In this document: piece after piece, positions 1 to 8,159 of the stretch
Position numbering within the stretch: position 1 is the stretch's first letter
How the letters are laid out: each line of letters opens with the position of its first letter
Source: JAAYJT01 sp037445555
GTDB taxonomy: Bacteria > Bacteroidota > Bacteroidia > Bacteroidales > JAAYJT01
DNA length: 64,000 nucleotides
NCBI GenBank assembly: GCA_037445555.1
Contig: JBBIKG010000013.1
Location: 16,555-80,554 of the forward strand
Direction: 5' to 3'
The notes under the pieces: generated by a model
Told to the model about the DNA's origin: nothing
The model's database searches: none
Seen by the model: the letters and a program-made list of their open reading frames with translations, nothing else
Program-made: the position numbers and the translations under genes

Positions 1-43
1 AATTGTATTACTTATGACGTATGTCAATTAAAAAGTAACACAA

Positions 44-616
44 TCAATTATAACTTCCGTAGAGGGTTTTGTAAAGGTACATCAATCGTGCTTTTGCCCG
101 CTTCATGCGCATTTTGACTGCACCTTCCGTCAATCGCATCGATTCGGCAATTTGCTTGATCGACAGGTCGTCCTGGTACTTCATCAGCAACATGGCTTTT
201 TCTTCGGTATGCAACAGATCGAGGAGTTTAATCAGCCGCTCATAGTGTACCGACGAAAGGTCCTCTTCAATTTCATCCACAATCTCCGGTATTTCGTGTT
301 GCTGATTGTAATGAGGATAGTGAAGCCTCTTGCGAAGCCTGAGGTAGTCGATACAGTGATTGTATGTTATGGAGTAAAGCCACGAGCTGAATGATGAATT
401 ACCCTTAAACCCATCGAGTTTTTCAAAGGCCTTGGATAAAATATCCTTAGAAAATTCGGTGGCAAGCTCTTTGTGGTGCAGGAGGCTATTGCACTTTTCC
501 AGTACCTTGCTGTGATAGCGTGCGTATATAAATGTATAGAGCTCGGAGAGGTGATCAGCCTTAATTTTTTCGATCAGGTCCTCATCCGAATAATTCTCAA
601 AGGGCTTGATGTTCAT
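44..616 (-). CDS. ECF-type RNA polymerase sigma-70 factor
   Basis: A 190-residue sigma factor that would direct RNA polymerase to a small regulon. Region 2 (about residues 30-92, with SSWLYSITYNHCIDYLR) and region 4 (about 134-178, LSIKQIAESMRLTEGAVKMR, a helix-turn-helix) are both present and intact, with an acidic linker between them; this is the usual ECF length. No anti-sigma gene lies beside it in the window, although its downstream side is cut off by the left edge. It is divergent from a small lipoprotein gene, and an 8-bp inverted repeat sits in the shared upstream region. The regulon cannot be told from sequence. The family call is firm; the specific role is unknown. Confidence 0.9.
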   Translation of the reverse strand: MNIKPFENYSDEDLIEKIKADHLSELYTFIYARYHSKVLEKCNSLLHHKELATEFSKDILSKAFEKLDGFKGNSSFSSWLYSITYNHCIDYLRLRKRLHYPHYNQQHEIPEIVDEIEEDLSSVHYERLIKLLDLLHTEEKAMLLMKYQDDLSIKQIAESMRLTEGAVKMRMKRAKARLMYLYKTLYGSYN

Positions 617-645
617 TACCCGCGAATTTCAACTGCGAATTTAAT

Positions 646-680
646 AAAGTAACCAATTATTTTGCAACGAGTGTTACTTT
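646..680. promoter_or_regulatory. Inverted repeat AAAGTAAC...GTTACTTT between divergent genes
   Basis: AAAGTAAC at 646-653 and GTTACTTT at 673-680 form a perfect 8-bp inverted repeat. It brackets TTATTTTG (657-664), one base away from the -7 consensus TAnnTTTG on the plus strand. The position between the sigma gene and the lipoprotein gene suggests an operator or promoter. This is inference; no known binding site is matched. Confidence 0.3.
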
Positions 681-775
681 TCGCAATCATGTCGTCTAAA
701 TTCTACAAAAATGATTTCACATCAGAATCACTTAATGCGAATTTAACAATCTTAACCAAATTAAAACCAAAGAAC

Positions 776-1363
776 ATGAAAAAGAGAATTTTCTTAGCTT
801 TTGCATCACTGGCAATGCTCGTATTTGTAACCGGTTGCGGTAAAGTTCCCCAGGAACAGATTGATGCCGTAAACGCAGCTATCGAAACTGCAAAACAGGC
901 TGAAGCTGACGTGTATGTTCCTGCCCAATTTGCTGCCCTGCAGGACGAAATGAACCAGATTATGACCAAGGTTGAAGCCGAAAAGTCAAAGACCTTCAAG
1001 AGCTTCAAGGAAGTAAAAGAGTTACTGGCCGCTATGCCGGCGAAAGCTGCTGCTGTTGCTGAAAGTGTTGCCGCTGCCAAAGAAGAAGTAAAGGTGAACA
1101 CCGAAGCTTTATTTGTGGAAATTGACGGTCTTCTTACTGCTCATAAAGATCTTCTCAAGAAAGCCCCTAAAGGAAAAGAAGGCAGGGCTGTTCTGGAAGA
1201 GATGAAAAATGAAGTAGCCGTTATCGAAGGTTCAATTGCTGAAGCCAAAGCTTTATTTGAACAAGGTTCATTCAAGGCTGCTTTTGACAAAGCTACCGCT
1301 GCCAAAGATAGCATCACCGCCATCAACAACGAACTGACCGAAGCCATCGCCAAGGTGCGCTAA
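776..1363 (+). CDS. Small helical lipoprotein with DUF4398-like module
   Basis: The ATG at 776 is preferred because it places a clean lipoprotein signal at the N terminus (hydrophobic stretch, then VTGC with the lipidated Cys at residue 21); the longer frame from 662 adds a stretch with no signal character. The mature part (about 175 residues) is almost all helix-forming and Ala/Lys/Glu-rich. The stretch AIETAKQAEADVYVPAQF near its start resembles the DUF4398 helical module of envelope lipoproteins. A perfect hairpin terminator follows about 85 bases after the stop. The gene is divergent from the ECF sigma gene and precedes two L,D-transpeptidases, so a cell-wall or outer-membrane role is likely. 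The exact function is not known. Confidence 0.75.
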   Translation: MKKRIFLAFASLAMLVFVTGCGKVPQEQIDAVNAAIETAKQAEADVYVPAQFAALQDEMNQIMTKVEAEKSKTFKSFKEVKELLAAMPAKAAAVAESVAAAKEEVKVNTEALFVEIDGLLTAHKDLLKKAPKGKEGRAVLEEMKNEVAVIEGSIAEAKALFEQGSFKAAFDKATAAKDSITAINNELTEAIAKVR

Positions 1364-1448
1364 TAATTGCAACGTATAGACGTCCGGGATATCCTCCCGA
1401 CGCCACCGCAGTTCTTCTGTTCCGCTTCCCACGGGGTGGAAAAGACCA

Positions 1449-1483
1449 AAGCAAAAATCTGGATTATCCAGATTTTTGCTTTT
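1449..1483 (+). terminator. Intrinsic terminator after the lipoprotein gene
   Basis: A 16-bp perfect stem (1449-1464 with 1468-1483) closes on a 3-base loop and is flanked by A-rich and T-rich arms. It lies after the lipoprotein stop and before the next promoter, so it should end the lipoprotein transcript. Confidence 0.8.
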
Positions 1484-1509
1484 TAGGCTTCTGATTTCGG
1501 CATCCTTTG

Positions 1510-1517
1510 TAATTTTG
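1510..1517 (+). promoter_or_regulatory. -7 promoter element TAATTTTG
   Basis: TAATTTTG matches the Bacteroidota -7 consensus TAnnTTTG, just after a terminator and 15-24 bases before the likely start codons of the first L,D-transpeptidase gene. Confidence 0.6.
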
Positions 1518-1531
1518 CCCGATTTTTATTG

Positions 1532-2653
1532 ATGATAGTCATGCGGAAAGGAATTAAAATAATTGTTTGGACAATCACTGTTGTTTCATTTTTCGGTGTC
1601 TCGGGATATGCTTTTTATCGTTCAATTCCTGAACCACCCCTGGCCGAAATTGAATCGGCTCGGCTTGGATTGGCGATGGCAAGAGATAGTCAGGCGGCAA
1701 AATACTCTGCCGAAATATACCAGGCAGCTGAAAAAACCTATGACTCAGCTATGACCTTGTGGCGAAAAGAAAACGAGCGCTTTGTCTTAAGGCGCAACTA
1801 TGAGCAGGTGCAGATAATGGCCATGAAAGCCACTGATTTATCGGCTGAAGCTCTGGAGTCCACCCGCAACCGAACCTCCGATCTAGAAAACAGGTTGCAT
1901 GTAGATATGCAAAGACTTTTTAATCTGGTTAAGGAAATTAACCTTGTCTTTTCGCGATTCCCTCTTCCTCAGACTACCCGAACCAAGATATCGAAAGGAA
2001 AACTGCTTCTGAATGAAGCCAATGTGGCTTATAAAAAGCAAGAATTTTTAACTGCAGACGAGCTGGCTACAAAATCGGGATTTTTGCTTTATGACGCCCA
2101 CAAAACAGCCAATAACATCCTCGAAAACTATTTCGAAAACTACCCGTACTGGAAACGGTGGCTCGATGAAAGCATAGCCGAATCAAGAGAGAAAAGTATA
2201 CCGGTAGTAGTAGTAGATAAATTCGCCCGGAAATGCTATGTGTACAAAAACGGACAGAAAACTCACGAATTTGAAGCAGAACTGGGGAAGAACTGGGTAG
2301 GAGACAAACGCTACAGGGGAGACTATACCACTCCGGAGGGTCGATATAAGATCACTGTTAAAAAGGAGAAATCAAAAACCATTTATTATAAAGCGTTATT
2401 GATTAACTTTCCGAACGAGGACGATATTCAACGCTTCAGAGCTGATATCGCGAACGGGAAACTGCCGCGCAGTGCAAAAATCGGCGGACTGATTGAAATT
2501 CACGGTCACGGAGGCAAGGGTGCCGACTGGACGCAGGGATGTGTTGCCCTATCAAATCCTGACATGGATGTCATTTACCGTCTTGTAAGCGTCGGCACTC
2601 CGGTCACCATCATCGGATCGGCAGTAGAACTGAAAAGTGCCTTAAAAAATTAA
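1532..2653 (+). CDS. L,D-transpeptidase (YkuD) with N-terminal helical module
   Basis: A membrane-anchored enzyme that would make or edit 3-3 peptidoglycan crosslinks, or attach proteins to peptidoglycan, in the periplasm. A single membrane segment lies at about residues 8-30. A helical, Ala-rich section (about 35-110, EIESARLGLAMARDSQAAKYS) resembles the DUF4398-like stretch of the neighbouring lipoprotein. The YkuD domain (about 222-366) keeps its catalytic motif: His in EIHGHGGKG (324) and Cys in TQGCVALS (337). ATG at 1532 or 1541 could start translation; the TTG at 1529 is less likely. A second L,D-transpeptidase starts 12 bases after the stop, so the two are probably co-transcribed. Substrate preference is unknown. 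Confidence 0.87.
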   Translation: MIVMRKGIKIIVWTITVVSFFGVSGYAFYRSIPEPPLAEIESARLGLAMARDSQAAKYSAEIYQAAEKTYDSAMTLWRKENERFVLRRNYEQVQIMAMKATDLSAEALESTRNRTSDLENRLHVDMQRLFNLVKEINLVFSRFPLPQTTRTKISKGKLLLNEANVAYKKQEFLTADELATKSGFLLYDAHKTANNILENYFENYPYWKRWLDESIAESREKSIPVVVVDKFARKCYVYKNGQKTHEFEAELGKNWVGDKRYRGDYTTPEGRYKITVKKEKSKTIYYKALLINFPNEDDIQRFRADIANGKLPRSAKIGGLIEIHGHGGKGADWTQGCVALSNPDMDVIYRLVSVGTPVTIIGSAVELKSALKN

Positions 2654-2665
2654 TACATCGCTGAC

Positions 2666-3421
2666 ATGAATGATGTTAAACATAAAGCATGCCCCCCGAT
2701 CCGGTGCAGAGTGCTCAATTTCATATGGAAAGTGCGCAACAATACCCTTAGAAGGAGCCTGATTACTCTGGTAGTGCTTACATATTTTATCCTGGTTGCC
2801 GTTGTGTCATTTTATTTGTTTGTGTTTTTTGTTCCATGGGCACAGGACATGTTTGTGGGGAAAGCTACGCAGCCAAAGAACTTGGTTGAGCTGAGCAGCA
2901 ATCCGAACTACATAAAGTCCCTTGTCCGTCATCAAAAGGATCTCGAAACAATTACAAAGAAATACGATGCTCTGACTCCGCAGCAAACGTATCTCGTTGT
3001 GAACACTACCGACAATGAGTTTTACCTTTATCGTGGTGGCGAACTGATACGGGAAGGATTTTGCAGCTCGGGCAGCTACATTAAACTCAAGGCGCAGGAC
3101 GACCGGGAGTGGCTTTTCAGAACGCCTAAAGGACGATTCCGCATTCAGGGAAAAATTACCTCACCAGTATGGCGAAAGCCCGACTGGGCTTTTGTTGAGG
3201 AAGGATTACCCGTCCCGTCAGCGGATCATCCAAGTCGTTATGAAAAAGGTGTTTTGGGCGACTACGCCCTAAGCCTGGGAGGCGGATACCTGATTCACGG
3301 TACTTTATATAAACGCCAGTTGGGTATGCCCGTAACACATGGTTGTATTCGGCTAAATGACGAAGATCTTGAACAGATCTACAATTCGCTCAACATAGGT
3401 TCAAGAGTGTATATCTATTAA
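2666..3421 (+). CDS. L,D-transpeptidase (YkuD), membrane anchored
   Basis: A second peptidoglycan L,D-transpeptidase, 251 residues. One N-terminal membrane segment lies at about 33-58, after a basic cytoplasmic head. The YkuD domain occupies about 107-251 and keeps the catalytic His in YLIHGT (211) and Cys in THGCIRLNDED (227). It shares little sequence with the upstream enzyme outside the catalytic core and lacks that enzyme's helical section, so it is a distinct paralogue rather than a recent duplicate. It follows the first transpeptidase by 12 bases and is followed by a membrane protein after 9 bases, which points to a three-gene operon for envelope assembly. Confidence 0.88.
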   Translation: MNDVKHKACPPIRCRVLNFIWKVRNNTLRRSLITLVVLTYFILVAVVSFYLFVFFVPWAQDMFVGKATQPKNLVELSSNPNYIKSLVRHQKDLETITKKYDALTPQQTYLVVNTTDNEFYLYRGGELIREGFCSSGSYIKLKAQDDREWLFRTPKGRFRIQGKITSPVWRKPDWAFVEEGLPVPSADHPSRYEKGVLGDYALSLGGGYLIHGTLYKRQLGMPVTHGCIRLNDEDLEQIYNSLNIGSRVYIY

Positions 3422-3430
3422 TCATCAGCC

Positions 3431-4249
3431 ATGGAAACAAAAGAGCACCTGCCTGAATCAGAAAACAAAAGATGCCTGCGGGCCTATTGGCTGGTAATTT
3501 CACCGGTTGTGATGATCGCTGTCGTATTGGTATATTTTCTTGTATTTTCGACCATAGCCTCCCATCAATGGGTGAGGCAGCACAAAGAAGCCTTTTCCAA
3601 CGAAACAAATGAGTTGCCCGAAAAAGATTTTTTCACGGATTCGACGTATCTAAGCCTGCAAAATCAGCTTTCGTTTGTCAAAGCCCGGCTTAAAATGTCC
3701 GCAACAGATTCCATCGGATTGACAGTTAAGCTGACTGACAGCACTTTGGCTCTCGAAATCAGCGGAGTTACCATTCATACCGCCCGAATCAATGACATAG
3801 ACATCAGCCCGAGTATCACAAGCCTTGGACAAATGACGATTTCCAAATTTTTTTCAGTACCGCTACGTGTGAAACAGGCATTTTCAACCATCGAGCGCGA
3901 ACCAATCACACATGTCACTGCGCCGGAGGTCAACTCTGAGGAGCTGCCTACCACTGCCGTTCCTGACACTTCGAGGAGAGATCCGGTGTTTTTTGAACTT
4001 ATCCTTGCTAATGACTTTCGTATTTCGGTATTACAAAATAAAACCGACTCATTCAAGGAAAAGAAACAACAAATGGTTTTCCTTTCAAAACGGGCAGCAG
4101 TTCGATTCTGGAACAATTTCAGAGGCGCCGTTCAAGGCAAGCTTCCCGCCTATACTCCCGAGATTCGTGTCAAGGTATCCATCGCGGATGCAAGGATACT
4201 TTACAGAGCTTTACCCGAAAAAGGACTTGTCTGTATAAAATTATACTGA
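3431..4249 (+). CDS. Hypothetical single-pass membrane protein
   Basis: I do not recognise a family. The 272-residue protein has a short hydrophilic head, one membrane segment (about 23-45) and a roughly 225-residue extracytoplasmic part with alternating hydrophobic patterns typical of beta structure, ending RILYRALPEKGLVCIKLY. It lacks the catalytic His/Cys pattern of its two neighbours. Its spacing (9 bases after the second L,D-transpeptidase) makes it the last gene of an envelope operon, and a partner or regulator role for the transpeptidases is a reasonable guess. Its stop codon directly abuts the stop of the convergent pgk gene, with no intergenic base between them. Confidence 0.7.
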   Translation: METKEHLPESENKRCLRAYWLVISPVVMIAVVLVYFLVFSTIASHQWVRQHKEAFSNETNELPEKDFFTDSTYLSLQNQLSFVKARLKMSATDSIGLTVKLTDSTLALEISGVTIHTARINDIDISPSITSLGQMTISKFFSVPLRVKQAFSTIEREPITHVTAPEVNSEELPTTAVPDTSRRDPVFFELILANDFRISVLQNKTDSFKEKKQQMVFLSKRAAVRFWNNFRGAVQGKLPAYTPEIRVKVSIADARILYRALPEKGLVCIKLY

Positions 4250-5440
4250 TTACCCGATTGCAGCTACCCCCGGGAGCACTTTTCCTTCGGCAAATTCGAG
4301 CATCGCACCTCCACCTGTGGAGACATAGCTAACTTTATCAGCCAGTTTATACTTGTTGATGGCCGACACCGAATCGCCACCGCCTACCAGCGAATAAGTT
4401 CCCTTTTCAGCAGTTGATTTTGCAATTGCCTGGGCAAGGGCCTTGGTTCCATTGGCGAAGGCGCACATTTCAAAAACACCCATAGGGCCATTCCAAAGTA
4501 TGGTTGCGGAATCGTTAATGACTTTTTCGAAGGCCGTTATTGTATCCGGCCCGATATCCAGACCCATCCAACCATCCGGGATATCGTCAGCCGGGCAAAT
4601 CTTGTGTTCAGCATCATTGGCAAATGCATTCGCAATAATTGAATCAGTTGGGATAAGCAGATTGACATTCATGGCTTTTGCCCCTTCAATCACATTTTTT
4701 GCCACTTCAAGTAAGTCGTTTTCCACCAGCGAACCACCCACCTTTCCTCCCATTGCCTTGATGAACGTGAACATCATACCGCCACCGATAATCAGGTTGT
4801 CAACTTTGCCTAATAAATGATTGATAATCTGTATTTTACCTGAAATTTTGGCTCCGCCCAGTATTGCTGTGAAGGGTCGTCTGGCTTCTTCCATCACTTT
4901 TTTCAGGCTGGCCACCTCGGCAGCCATCAGGTATCCAAACATCTTTGCTTCCGGGAAAAAATCGGCAAGAATGGTGGTGGAGGCATGAGCACGGTGGGCA
5001 GTTCCGAAGGCATCGTTGACATACACATCGCCCAAGGCTGCAAGCCTGGAAGTGAAATCAGGATCGCCGGCTTCCTCCTCTTTGTAGAAGCGCAGGTTTT
5101 CGAGCAAGAGAACCTCACCCGGTTGAAGCGTTGCTGCTAGGTCAACAGCTGAGGCGCCGATACAATCATCGGCAAATTTTACCATAACACCCAGTTTTTC
5201 ACCCAGATAAGAGACCAAATGCCTCAATGATAACTTGTCTTCAGGACCCTTTTTGGGACGCCCGAGGTGTGACATGAGGATCACTGAGCCACCGTCGCCC
5301 AGAATTTTTCTGATTGTAGGCATTGCTGCATCGAGGCGTGTGGTATCAGTGATTTGTTGCTGATCATCAAGCGGAACATTAAAATCCACCCTGATGAGAG
5401 CTTTTTTGTTGTTAAAATTGAATCCGTCAATCGTTTTCAT
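4250..5440 (-). CDS. pgk: Phosphoglycerate kinase
   Basis: A cytoplasmic glycolytic enzyme that transfers phosphate between 1,3-bisphosphoglycerate and ADP. Its 396 residues match the family length. The N-terminal substrate-binding motif RVDFNVPLD (about 17-25), the HLGRPK loop, the hinge GGAKISGKI, and the C-terminal nucleotide-binding motifs GGGDSVSA and STGGGAMLEF are all intact. The gene stands alone on the minus strand, convergent with the envelope operon and divergent from the aminotransferase. A TACTTTTG element lies about 53 bases upstream. Confidence 0.97.
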   Translation of the reverse strand: MKTIDGFNFNNKKALIRVDFNVPLDDQQQITDTTRLDAAMPTIRKILGDGGSVILMSHLGRPKKGPEDKLSLRHLVSYLGEKLGVMVKFADDCIGASAVDLAATLQPGEVLLLENLRFYKEEEAGDPDFTSRLAALGDVYVNDAFGTAHRAHASTTILADFFPEAKMFGYLMAAEVASLKKVMEEARRPFTAILGGAKISGKIQIINHLLGKVDNLIIGGGMMFTFIKAMGGKVGGSLVENDLLEVAKNVIEGAKAMNVNLLIPTDSIIANAFANDAEHKICPADDIPDGWMGLDIGPDTITAFEKVINDSATILWNGPMGVFEMCAFANGTKALAQAIAKSTAEKGTYSLVGGGDSVSAINKYKLADKVSYVSTGGGAMLEFAEGKVLPGVAAIG

Positions 5441-5492
5441 GGATGTACATTTTATATATAAACCTTCTGGTTTAAAATTTCTTTACCGGGCA

Positions 5493-5500
5493 CAAAAGTA
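5493..5500 (-). promoter_or_regulatory. -7 promoter element TACTTTTG for pgk
   Basis: The reverse complement of CAAAAGTA is TACTTTTG, an exact fit to TAnnTTTG, placed 53 bases before the pgk start in the divergent region. Confidence 0.55.
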
Positions 5501-5572
5501 GCAAAACAACCCGATTCATTTGCTGTAAAACTAAATTAGCAGACGCTTCGGTGCTTTGATTTAATATTTGCC

Positions 5573-5580
5573 TAACTTTG
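5573..5580 (+). promoter_or_regulatory. -7 promoter element TAACTTTG for the aminotransferase
   Basis: TAACTTTG matches TAnnTTTG and lies 24 bases before the chosen aminotransferase ATG. It also argues against the alternative TTG start at 5578, which would overlap the element. Confidence 0.6.
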
Positions 5581-5604
5581 CTTGTACCCTCAACAATCTA
5601 TTCG

Positions 5605-6762
5605 ATGGAAAACTACAAAGGAGCCCTGACCTCAAAATTGCCAAATGTCGGAACGTCCATCTTTGCTGTGATGACTGGGTTGGCCGTAAAACACAAAGCC
5701 CTGAATCTGTCACAAGGCTTCCCCGATTTTCCGATTTCCGAGAAACTGATATCTCTGGTTCACAAGTATATGATCAAGGGGTTTAATCAGTATGCCCCGA
5801 TGCCCGGAGTACTCTCGCTAAGGCAGGCTATAAGTGCAAAGGTCAAGCAGCAGTATTCGGCCGAGTATGATCCAGAAACCGAAATTACCATCACAGCCGG
5901 AGCCACCCAAGCTATCTTTTCCATCATCTCGGCCATTATCCGGCCCGATGACGAAGTAATTATATTTGAACCAGCCTATGATTGTTACGCCCCGGCAGTA
6001 AGACTCAACGGAGGATTAGTGAAATATGCCCAGCTCTCACCTACCGACTTTTCGGTAAACTGGAAAAGCTTCCAGGCACTCATTTCCAGTCAGACAAAGA
6101 TGATTATCATCAACACTCCGCACAATCCCTCGGGAAGCGTGCTGAAACGTGAAGATCTCCTAGAGCTGAAAAGGCTTACCAAAAACCGTGACATTCTCAT
6201 ACTCAGTGATGAGGTATATGAACATCTGATTTTTGACGGACTGCAACACGAAAGTATTTGCCTGCACCCTGAACTGGCATCTAAGAGTTTTGTGGTTGGA
6301 TCATTCGGAAAAACATTTCATACCACCGGCTGGAAAACGGGATTCGTGCTTGCTCCAGCCAACCTGACTGCCGAGTTCCGTAAAGCGCATCAGTTTGTGG
6401 TTTTCGCCGTCAACACACCCATTCAGCATGCGTTGGCTGAATTTCTGGAAGATGAAAAAAACTATAACTACCTTCCAGAGTTCTATCAGAAAAAACGGGA
6501 CATGTTTCTGGATCTTGTATCTGCATCCCGCTTTAGACCCCTGAAATGCAGCGGCACCTATTTTCAAGTTCTCGATTACAGCAGCATCAGCGATGAAAAA
6601 GAGCTTGACTTCGCCACACGCCTGACTAAGGATTTCAAAATCGCCTCGGTACCGGTTTCACCGTTTTATCACAAAAATAACGAAAACAAACATCTTCGCT
6701 TTTGCTTTGCCAAAACAGAAGAAACGCTCATAAAAGCGGCTCACATCCTATGCAAGATCTGA
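5605..6762 (+). CDS. PLP aminotransferase, methionine/glutamine-transaminase-K type
   Basis: A fold-type I class I/II aminotransferase of 385 residues, closest by motif to the YbdL/kynurenine aminotransferase (glutamine transaminase K) group that converts methionine keto acid and similar 2-oxo acids using glutamine or aromatic amino donors. Visible landmarks are the Asn of NPSG (174), SDEVYEH (Asp 202) and the PLP lysine in SFGKTFHTTGWK (Lys 236). ATG 5605 is chosen because the frame's first codon (TTG 5578) lies inside the promoter element. The last 13 bases overlap the next gene, an omega-amidase-type nitrilase, so the two are translationally coupled. That pairing supports a transaminase that leaves alpha-ketoglutaramate as by-product. 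The exact amino acid substrate is inferred. Confidence 0.87.
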   Translation: MENYKGALTSKLPNVGTSIFAVMTGLAVKHKALNLSQGFPDFPISEKLISLVHKYMIKGFNQYAPMPGVLSLRQAISAKVKQQYSAEYDPETEITITAGATQAIFSIISAIIRPDDEVIIFEPAYDCYAPAVRLNGGLVKYAQLSPTDFSVNWKSFQALISSQTKMIIINTPHNPSGSVLKREDLLELKRLTKNRDILILSDEVYEHLIFDGLQHESICLHPELASKSFVVGSFGKTFHTTGWKTGFVLAPANLTAEFRKAHQFVVFAVNTPIQHALAEFLEDEKNYNYLPEFYQKKRDMFLDLVSASRFRPLKCSGTYFQVLDYSSISDEKELDFATRLTKDFKIASVPVSPFYHKNNENKHLRFCFAKTEETLIKAAHILCKI

Positions 6763-7541
6763 CAATTACTCTGGTGCAAACCGAGCTTGCCTGGAGAAGC
6801 GCATCAGAGAACCTGAAACGATTCGGCGAATTGCTGAAGACGGTTGTTGGAAAACCCGATCTGGTTGTATTACCCGAAATGTTTACCACAGGATTTACGA
6901 TGCAGCCAGAACAGGTGGCTGAGCAAATGAATGGCCCAACACTGGAATGGGTGCGTCGGCAGGCTGAACGAATGAATGCCGCAATAACAGGTAGTGTCGT
7001 CATCGCAGAGGACGGAAAATATTTTAACCGCTTGGTTTTTGTTACACCTGACGGGCAAATCATGCACTACGACAAGAAGCATCTATTTAGCATAGCCGGA
7101 GAAACCAAGCCGTATCACCCTGGTAACAAACGGGTTGTCATCTCTTACAAAGGCTGGAATATTCTTCCGCTGGTGTGCTATGATCTTCGGTTCCCGGTTT
7201 GGTCGCGGAACCGGATCTTGCACGGGCAGTTTGAGTACGACCTGGTCGTATTGGTAGCCAATTGGCCGCAAGCCCGCAACATTGCCTGGAAAACCCTTTT
7301 ACTTGCAAGAGCGATTGAAAACCAGTCGTATGTGGTAGGTGTTAACCGCATCGGAACCGACGACAATGGAGTGATTTACTCAGGCGACAGCCTTGCTGCT
7401 GATTGCTGGGGTGCTGTGCTTTGCAGTTTTGATGCTCACCAAGAGGCTGTCAGGACAATAACCTTGTCAAAACAGTCACTAATCGATTCGCGCCGAAAAT
7501 TTGCCGTGAGCAACGACTGGGACCAATTTGAAATACAATAA
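6750..7541 (+). CDS. Nitrilase-family amidohydrolase, probable omega-amidase
   Basis: A 263-residue carbon-nitrogen hydrolase. The catalytic triad is visible: Glu 43 in LPEMFTTGF, Lys in YDKKHLF (109 or 110) and Cys 143 in LVCYDLRFP. The motifs fit the YafV/omega-amidase group, which hydrolyses alpha-ketoglutaramate and alpha-ketosuccinamate to the oxo acid and ammonia. The start at 6750 gives the family's normal N terminus; its ATG lies inside the 3' end of the aminotransferase gene, an overlap that would couple translation. Removing ketoglutaramate makes the upstream glutamine-dependent transamination irreversible, so the pair makes biochemical sense as a salvage step. Confidence 0.86.
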   Translation: MQDLTITLVQTELAWRSASENLKRFGELLKTVVGKPDLVVLPEMFTTGFTMQPEQVAEQMNGPTLEWVRRQAERMNAAITGSVVIAEDGKYFNRLVFVTPDGQIMHYDKKHLFSIAGETKPYHPGNKRVVISYKGWNILPLVCYDLRFPVWSRNRILHGQFEYDLVVLVANWPQARNIAWKTLLLARAIENQSYVVGVNRIGTDDNGVIYSGDSLAADCWGAVLCSFDAHQEAVRTITLSKQSLIDSRRKFAVSNDWDQFEIQ

Positions 7542-7560
7542 TCCGAACCTAAAAGCATTC

Positions 7561-8049
7561 ATGAGAGGCGATCCCAGGCTATATGAATTGTTGCACAACC
7601 TGAACATCGTGTTCGACTATTACGAACATCCTGCGGTTCCTACCGTCGAGGCCGCCTCCGCATATTGGAAAGACATTGAGGCCACACATTGTAAGAATTT
7701 ATTTTTTCGTAACCATAAAGGCGACCGGCACTACCTGGTGGTGTTTGAATACAGCCGTGTACTGGCCATCAAAGAACTTGAAACCAGGCTGAAACAGGGT
7801 AAACTCACTTTTGCCTCGGCTGAGCGGATGATGCGCTATTTACAGGTAGAGCCAGGAGCAGTAACCCCTTTGGCTTTATTTAATGACACCCGGAGGCATG
7901 TACACTTATTTTTGGATGAAACACTTGCGGCGTCAGAAAAGATTAGCTTTCATCCCTGCGTAAACACCGCATCATTGGTTCTCGCATACGGTGATTTTAT
8001 CCGCTTCCTTGATTACTTGCAGGTGGATTATGAGTATTACAGGTTATAA
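7561..8049 (+). CDS. YbaK/ProX-type aminoacyl-tRNA deacylase
   Basis: A stand-alone editing domain (162 residues) of the YbaK/PrdX (ProXp) superfamily, which clears mischarged tRNA, typically Ala-tRNA(Pro). Recognisable features are the N-terminal HPAVPTVEAA, the central THCKNLFFRNHKGDRHYLVV with the conserved Lys used in the INK-type deacylases, and PGAVTPLALFND near the middle. ATG 7561 is preferred over the in-frame TTG at 7528, which would overlap the nitrilase. It follows the nitrilase by about 19 bases and could be in the same transcript. Which tRNA it edits cannot be read from sequence. Confidence 0.85.
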   Translation: MRGDPRLYELLHNLNIVFDYYEHPAVPTVEAASAYWKDIEATHCKNLFFRNHKGDRHYLVVFEYSRVLAIKELETRLKQGKLTFASAERMMRYLQVEPGAVTPLALFNDTRRHVHLFLDETLAASEKISFHPCVNTASLVLAYGDFIRFLDYLQVDYEYYRL

Positions 8050-8159
8050 GATTTTTAAGCATAAAAGAACGGCATTATTCACTGATGCTTACATACGTTC
8101 ACAACAACTTTACAGGTGGTTTGCTTTTGTTAAACAAGCTTAATTAACCTTCAGATCAC

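Noticed and set aside
2206..2217. GTA/TAG triplet run
   Set aside because: It is four codons long and simply encodes consecutive valines in the first L,D-transpeptidase; too short to call a microsatellite.
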